This document shows, one piece after another, positions 15,002 through 19,143 of a stretch of DNA of 19,143 bases. This DNA is from QNYQ01 sp964542985 (GTDB taxonomy: Archaea; Thermoproteota; Thermoprotei_A; Sulfolobales; Pyrodictiaceae). The notes beneath the pieces were generated by a model that saw nothing but the letters and a program-made list of their open reading frames with translations, ran no database searches and was not told the DNA's origin. Each line of letters starts with the position of its first letter. The stretch's first letter is position 1. The stretch covers positions 1 through 19,143 of the forward strand of contig CAZIWH010000030.1 in the NCBI GenBank assembly GCA_964542985.1, in the 5' to 3' direction. The translations under genes and the position numbers were made by a program.

Positions 15002-15077
15002 GCCCCGCCTTGAGAGAGCCCGGCCGAGGCCCCCGCAGCGGGGGGCTGTGAGGGAGCCCGGGTGTTAGGGGCGGGGC
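15002..15077 (-). repeat. Nested stem-loop spanning the pheT stop codon
   Basis: Three concentric inverted repeats: outer GCCCCGCC / GGCGGGGC (15002-15009, 15070-15077), middle CCCGG / CCGGG (15019-15023, 15058-15062), inner CCCCCGC / GCGGGGG (15030-15036, 15038-15044). The outer right arm lies in the last pheT codons and the stop codon (15065-15067) is inside the structure. On the - strand a pyrimidine tract CTCTTTCTCC follows. It probably forms the 3' end of the pheT mRNA or a terminator. It is 76 bases long but lacks tRNA features. Confidence 0.45.
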
Positions 15078-16720
15078 ACACGCAGTCCCGTATAATCCAG
15101 CTCCGCTGCGGCCACCGGGTACTCTATGCCCAGCTTCTCGAGTACCTCCGGTTTCACTTCACCGAGCAGCGCCCGTATCCCCATCCTTGTTTCAAGTGCA
15201 GCCGTCCGCCCTTCTATCATTAAGGGGTGCGTTATCGACTCTATTCTCACGGCCTCGTCGCCTAATAGACGGATCAGCGTATAGACTACCGCCTGTATGT
15301 CCTCATAGCCTACTTTGTTGTCAAGCATTATGATTGCCAGCTTGTTCTCCTGCCTAACCCCAGTCTCGCCCTCGCCAGTGGCTCTCAGCGCTTCCCCGAG
15401 TTCGAAGGCCTTTACAGGTATCCTATGCTGGTTCCTGGCAGCTAGGCGGAGCAGCTGGGGCAGCAGCGATGCCCGGAGGCACGCCGACTCAGGGCCGACC
15501 GGGTTCTGTATCTTGACGAGCTGGTTGAGGGGTACTCCGGAGAGCCTGGAGTGCTCCTGGCACTCTACTAGGCTGTAGCCTATTACCTCGACGAAGCCTA
15601 GGCCTACGAGTATTATGCGGGCCTGCCTCTCCCAGGGACGGCGGCCCAGCAGGCGTCCGCGCAGCATGAGGCTCGGCTTCTTGGGCTCAAGATTGTCTAT
15701 TCCTATGCTGAGGGCTACCTCCTCCGCTAGGTCAGCGGGATGGAGTATGTCCACACGGTACCTCGGTACAAGCACGTCTACGATTGCTTCACGGGGCTGC
15801 GCTCCGAACCTCATGCGTCTAAGGTGGGCAACGACCTCCTCCGCTGTGAGCTCAGCTCCGAGGAGGCCAGAGACATAGCTAGGTTCTATGCTCATCTTCC
15901 AGGGCTTTAACGTCGGCTCACGGAACCTGCCCCAGGGGGCCTCGACCTCCACTACTCCTATGCGGCGGCTGCTGCTCCTCTCAGCCAGATTCGCGGCTAT
16001 TATGGAGAGTATGTCTAGGACGAGCCTTTTGTCGGTACCCGTGACGTCTACCAGTATATGCTTCGTGCCAGGCTCTATGCGCGTGAGCTCCGAGTTTATC
16101 ACAGGGGGGAGGCTTATCACATCGTAGCCCGATAATAGCACTGGGTGGCGGCCCTCATTTAGCGAGATCGAGCCATACTTCCTTCCCTGCTCTGTCTCGG
16201 AGAGCACCTCACGTATGCTCATCTCCCTCTCGCCGCCAAGCGGCTTGAACCTTATCTCGTCGAGACCAGCCTCGCGATAGGTTAGCTGCTTTGAGGGAAC
16301 CTTGTCTAGGTCATGGAGTCCTATTGCTGCGCGTTCCCTATTCCCGCAGTGACTTAGGTGCAGCTTCTCCTGGAACTGTATCAGTTCCTCAAGGTAGTCT
16401 TCGTCCACATTGACGTCCCAGATGACCGCTGCTGCTATGTAGGGCCTGCTAGACACGTGCTCTACTCTCAGCTTGAAGCCACTATCAACTATAGTGTATT
16501 CTGCTAATCCGACTCTACGCTCAAGGAGGCCGTCAACCTGCCTCGCTATCCCCTCGAGGCTATACATGTCTGGGCGGTCTACCTCTATCTCGAACTCCAC
16601 GTAGCCCTCACTGGTCTGCTCAACCTCTATCTTCAGTCTCTCGGCTATCGCTAGCGCCTCTCCGAGCGGGAGGCGGAGAGCCTCCTCCACACGGCCAGGC
16701 TTAAACCTAAGAACGGGCAT
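15065..16720 (-). CDS. pheT: Phenylalanyl-tRNA synthetase beta subunit, archaeal type
   Basis: 551 residues, the length of the archaeal/eukaryal beta chain, which lacks the bacterial tRNA-binding EMAP-like insertion and the C-terminal anticodon domain. DRPDMYSLEGIAR (48-60) is the N-terminal B1 signature; residues 90-250 form the B3/B4 editing domain; and VPRYRVDILHPADLAEEVAL (318-337) is the B5 region with its acidic metal-site residues. The rest (about 355-551) is the inactive class II-like core that pairs with alpha. The start is ATG 16720, GGTGG being close upstream, and it overlaps the end of pheS by 14 bases, so the two subunits are coupled. The stop codon lies within a strong hairpin. 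Confidence 0.97.
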   Translation of the reverse strand: MPVLRFKPGRVEEALRLPLGEALAIAERLKIEVEQTSEGYVEFEIEVDRPDMYSLEGIARQVDGLLERRVGLAEYTIVDSGFKLRVEHVSSRPYIAAAVIWDVNVDEDYLEELIQFQEKLHLSHCGNRERAAIGLHDLDKVPSKQLTYREAGLDEIRFKPLGGEREMSIREVLSETEQGRKYGSISLNEGRHPVLLSGYDVISLPPVINSELTRIEPGTKHILVDVTGTDKRLVLDILSIIAANLAERSSSRRIGVVEVEAPWGRFREPTLKPWKMSIEPSYVSGLLGAELTAEEVVAHLRRMRFGAQPREAIVDVLVPRYRVDILHPADLAEEVALSIGIDNLEPKKPSLMLRGRLLGRRPWERQARIILVGLGFVEVIGYSLVECQEHSRLSGVPLNQLVKIQNPVGPESACLRASLLPQLLRLAARNQHRIPVKAFELGEALRATGEGETGVRQENKLAIIMLDNKVGYEDIQAVVYTLIRLLGDEAVRIESITHPLMIEGRTAALETRMGIRALLGEVKPEVLEKLGIEYPVAAAELDYTGLRVPRP

Positions 16721-18197
16721 AGAGCCACCACCTTACAGGCATCTCCTCTACGAAACCTATGTCTTGAGAGTAGAGCTGCCTTATGTCATTGAGCCCATAG
16801 AGGGCCATGGCTAGCCTCTCTATGCCCATACCCCATGCTGCGACGGGGTAGTCTATGCCGAGAGCGTAGAGCATCTCCGGGCGGAAGAGGCCAGAGCCCA
16901 GCACTTCCAGCCACTGATCCCCGACCCTCACATAGCCCTCCACAGAGGGTTCGGTAAAGGGAAAGTACGCTGGCCTGAACTTGTACTCGCGGAAGCCGAG
17001 CCTCTCAAGGAACTCGGAGAGCATGCCCAGCAGCCAGCGCAGGTCAACACCGGGCTCAGAGGCTATGCCATCCACCTGGTGGAACTCGGGGAGGTGCCTC
17101 GCGTCAACCTTCTCTACGCGGTAGACCCTGCCTATACTGAAGTACCTGAATGGCTGCCTAGGCTTCGAGGCCAGCACTCTGGCGGAAACCGCTGTAGTGT
17201 GACTCCGGAGTATGAGCCGTGCAGCCCTCCTTGGATCCCAGCGGTAGCCCCAGCCGCGGCTAAGCCCTGCGCCGGTCTCGTGGACTAGCCTAACCCTCTC
17301 GACAAGCCCCTCTGGAAGCGTACCCATGCGCGGCCTCTCTAGGTAGAAGGTGTCCGTAGGCGACCTGGCTGGGTGGAATTGGGGTTGGAAGAGGACATCG
17401 TAGTTCCAGAACTCTAGCTCAACCGGGGGAGCCTCCACTTCCACGAACCCAAGTTCATGCATGATGTCGCGTATATACTCTATTAGTTCGCGGAAGAAGT
17501 TGAGCCTGCCGACTCTGAGCCTTGGAGGCTCTGCTGTGACGTCATAGGAGCGCAGCCGGTAGCGTCTCCACTCGCCGCTCCGCAGCATCTCATGGGTCAG
17601 CGCTCCAACCTCCACCACGACGCGTTCGAGAAGCCTCTCGGGGGACTCTCTTATCTCAACGATAGTTCTTCTCAACCGCCTCGTCTTGATGAGCTTCCTC
17701 CGTCTTAGCAGTCTTGCCTCACTCTCCCCGAGCTCCGCGCCGGAGACGAGCTTCTCCAACAACTTCCTCTCCTTCGCCACGGCCTTGGAGGGCTCGACGA
17801 GCAGCTTCACATGTCCGGCCTCCACTCTGACCCAGCCCTTCCTCGCCGCATTGGACAAGGCTATGCCGAACAACGGGCCGAGGAGCCTCTTCAGCTCCTC
17901 GACGCTGGCCTCGCCACCCTTCTCGGCTAGAAGCCTGGCCAACTTCTCCTCGGGGAACCCCTCCCGGAGATAGCTTACTGCCTCCTCGGTCGGTATGTAC
18001 TCTATGCGCGTCTCCTCCCTTACAGACAGTAGGCCCTTGGCCGCAAGCAGGCGGAGGAGAGCCTCAAGACTGCTACGGTCAAGGCCCGTCCTCGCCGCAA
18101 GCTCTTCAACGCTATAGGCCCCCGGCTTGACACCCCGAGAGGCCAACAAGCGGAGAAGCTGGTACTCCGCTTGTGATACTGGGATAGGCTCCCCCAT
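16707..18197 (-). CDS. pheS: Phenylalanyl-tRNA synthetase alpha subunit, archaeal type
   Basis: 496 residues. The catalytic class II core occupies about 225-496: motif 2 is FRYFSIGRVYR (350-360) with the DARHLPEFHQVDG that follows (365-377), and motif 3 is GMGIERLAM (456-464). The first ~185 residues contain winged-helix-like units (for example EELAARTGLDRSSLEALLRL at 31-50) as in archaeal and eukaryal alpha chains, where they contact tRNA. It forms the alpha2beta2 enzyme with the adjacent pheT product. The start is ATG 18197; no strong Shine-Dalgarno is visible, and a TATA-like TATTTTTA about 40 bases upstream suggests a very short leader. Confidence 0.97.
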   Translation of the reverse strand: MGEPIPVSQAEYQLLRLLASRGVKPGAYSVEELAARTGLDRSSLEALLRLLAAKGLLSVREETRIEYIPTEEAVSYLREGFPEEKLARLLAEKGGEASVEELKRLLGPLFGIALSNAARKGWVRVEAGHVKLLVEPSKAVAKERKLLEKLVSGAELGESEARLLRRRKLIKTRRLRRTIVEIRESPERLLERVVVEVGALTHEMLRSGEWRRYRLRSYDVTAEPPRLRVGRLNFFRELIEYIRDIMHELGFVEVEAPPVELEFWNYDVLFQPQFHPARSPTDTFYLERPRMGTLPEGLVERVRLVHETGAGLSRGWGYRWDPRRAARLILRSHTTAVSARVLASKPRQPFRYFSIGRVYRVEKVDARHLPEFHQVDGIASEPGVDLRWLLGMLSEFLERLGFREYKFRPAYFPFTEPSVEGYVRVGDQWLEVLGSGLFRPEMLYALGIDYPVAAWGMGIERLAMALYGLNDIRQLYSQDIGFVEEMPVRWWLYARS

Positions 18198-18233
18198 CAG
18201 CGCCGCCCTTGGCCTACGCGGGGGAGGCTGAGG

Positions 18234-18263
18234 TAAAAATAGGGCTAGACTGTAGGCCTAGCC
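18234..18263 (-). terminator. Terminator of the UPF0173 gene overlapping the pheS promoter
   Basis: On the - strand GGCTAG (18263-18258, containing the TAG stop), a nine-base loop and CTAGCC (18248-18243) are followed by CTATTTTTA. The stem plus T tract looks like an intrinsic terminator for the UPF0173 gene. The same TATTTTTA (18241-18234) is at the right distance to act as the TATA box for pheS, so one AT-rich tract may do both jobs in this 60-bp spacer. Confidence 0.5.
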
Positions 18264-18953
18264 TTGGCCGAAGACAAACTTCTCGCCAGGCTTGAGCACC
18301 ACTACGCGTGTCTCTAGGCCGCGCTGCTCCACATACTTACGCAGCTCCTCTGGGTCTGCCTGTATGACTGGAAACGTGTTGTAGTGCATCGGTATAACAA
18401 CCTTAGCGCGGAGCATCTCGGCAGCCTTAGCTGCTTGATAAGCATCCATCGTGAAGTGCCCGCCTATGGGCAGAAGCGCCACATCTACATCATAGAGTTC
18501 GCCGACGAGACTCATCTCGGCCACTAGGCCGGTGTCACCGGCGTGATAGACACTACCTTCCTTGCCCTGGATGAGCACCGAGGTTGGCGTGCCACGGCTG
18601 CAGCTATGGGTGGCCGGGAACAGCATCACTTTGAGGCTTATCCCGGGGAGCCTCACAGGACCGCCGATGTTAGCCCCAACTATTCTCTCCGAGGGCCCAA
18701 GCTGCTCCATAACGTGATTGGCTACCTCGTAGACGGAAAGGAACACAGCCTTAGGGTTCCTCTTCAGTATCTCCACAGCCTCGCCGAAGTGGTCACCATG
18801 ATCATGAGTCACTATGACTAGGTCAACCTTCCCGTCATAGTCCTCAACCTTGACGGGCGACATAGGGTTGCTTAGCCAAGGGTCTATCAAGACAGTGTAA
18901 CCGTCAATACCCACCTCAAACGCGGAGTGACCCAGCCAGCGCACGTACGCCAT
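18258..18953 (-). CDS. UPF0173 metal-dependent hydrolase, metallo-beta-lactamase fold
   Basis: 231 residues, normal for UPF0173. The metal-binding motif THDHGDH is at 49-55 (H50, H52, D54, H55), with further ligands H116 (PATHS), D140 (HAGDTG) and H190 (PMHYNTFP), so the two-metal site is complete. The opening WLGHSAFEV is typical of the family. Members are widespread in archaea and bacteria (YtkL-like); the physiological substrate is not established, and it lacks the beta-CASP part of RNA-processing members. The start is ATG 18953 with a strong GGAGGTG seven bases upstream. It ends 60 bases before pheS; the hairpin and T tract there suggest a separate transcript. Confidence 0.93.
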   Translation of the reverse strand: MAYVRWLGHSAFEVGIDGYTVLIDPWLSNPMSPVKVEDYDGKVDLVIVTHDHGDHFGEAVEILKRNPKAVFLSVYEVANHVMEQLGPSERIVGANIGGPVRLPGISLKVMLFPATHSCSRGTPTSVLIQGKEGSVYHAGDTGLVAEMSLVGELYDVDVALLPIGGHFTMDAYQAAKAAEMLRAKVVIPMHYNTFPVIQADPEELRKYVEQRGLETRVVVLKPGEKFVFGQG

Positions 18954-18991
18954 CCCGGAGTCACCTCCACAGAATCACAGACCTGAGCGCG

Positions 18992-19005
18992 CTGGGAAAT
19001 AGGCC
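18992..19005 (-). promoter_or_regulatory. Possible TATA box for the UPF0173 gene
   Basis: The - strand reads GGCCTATTTCCC here, the most AT-rich patch upstream of the gene, about 45-50 bases before its ATG. That leaves a leader of about 20 bases carrying GGAGGTG. Weak match; inferred from position. Confidence 0.3.
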
Positions 19006-19047
19006 TTGCATCGGCGGGGAGACTGCATAAGCGCTGAAGGGAGATGT

Positions 19048-19137
19048 AAGCCGGGAGAAGCCGTTGAGAGGACGAGAGAGGCCCGATCCCGGCTTGGGGG
19101 CGCTGCGGGGCCTCGCGGACCCCACAGCCTCCCCCAA
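19048..19137. other. Tandem stem-loops at the right edge, candidate structured RNA or gene end
   Basis: Two adjoining inverted repeats. The first is a perfect nine-pair stem AAGCCGGGA (19048-19056) / TCCCGGCTT (19087-19095) around a 30-base interior. The second runs 19094-19137: TTGGGGG / CCCCCAA, then GCTG / CAGC, then GGGGCC / GG-A-CCCC around a TCGC loop, with short mismatches between the helices, as in folded RNAs. They share TT, so the helices would abut. No open frame is supported here and the window ends six bases later, so the full element, its strand and its identity cannot be judged. I could not match it to tRNA, 5S, SRP or RNase P RNA. Confidence 0.4.
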
Positions 19138-19143
19138 CGCGGC

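Noticed and set aside
15002..15077. A 76-base element with an eight-pair terminal stem, possibly a tRNA
   Set aside because: It has no T8-A9, no GTTCRA T-loop and no cloverleaf; the helices are concentric instead.
19045..19055. CCCGGCTTACA on the - strand, similar to the conserved 3' region of RNase P RNA
   Set aside because: The preceding ACAGAA is absent and the bases are used in a perfect local stem; the other conserved regions are not in the window.

Overview
The window looks like a chromosomal segment of a hyperthermophilic crenarchaeon. The lineage evidence is a crenarchaeal set of replication genes (RFC small subunit, a Gins23-type GINS subunit, a single MCM, a family B polymerase, archaeal DnaG), archaeal-type PheRS and TyrRS, Pelota, very short spacers, TATA-like boxes instead of bacterial promoters, and frequent TTG starts (6 of 17 genes as I call them). 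The 803-residue polymerase matches the length I recall for the smaller of the two family B polymerases of Pyrodictium, so Desulfurococcales/Pyrodictiaceae is my best guess. This is inference, not a database result.

Layout. The left edge (1-3089) is a replisome block: the start of rfcS leaves leftwards, and gins23 and mcm leave rightwards from an 88-bp divergent spacer. Convergent to mcm is an unrecognised 93-residue protein. Then come leftward genes in transcription order rimI-like acetyltransferase, polB, a circularly permuted GTPase, and a THEP1-type NTPase whose start overlaps the GTPase stop. Pelota (pelA) starts divergently from rimI. Its 3' end overlaps a radical SAM gene by 42 bp on opposite strands. 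A nucleotidyltransferase and a site-2-protease-like membrane protein form a divergent pair around 10.9-11.0 kb. The right half is leftward: an UPF0173 metallo-beta-lactamase-fold hydrolase, pheS-pheT (14-bp overlap), tyrS, and dnaG.

How it works together. The window combines fork proteins (clamp loader, GINS, MCM, polymerase) with translation and RNA quality-control genes (PheRS, TyrRS, Pelota, a ribosome-assembly-type GTPase, and DnaG, which in archaea is also linked to the exosome). All genes except the truncated rfcS appear intact, and I see no mobile element, CRISPR array, tRNA or rRNA.

The least explained sequence lies in the spacers. Several hold strong GC-rich stem-loops: directly after stop codons (pheT, tyrS, the nucleotidyltransferase and UPF0173 genes), in the spacers before tyrS and dnaG, and as a tandem pair at the right edge. 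No gene-free stretch exceeds 300 bases; the longest are 14838-15064, 3419-3623 and 18954-19143.
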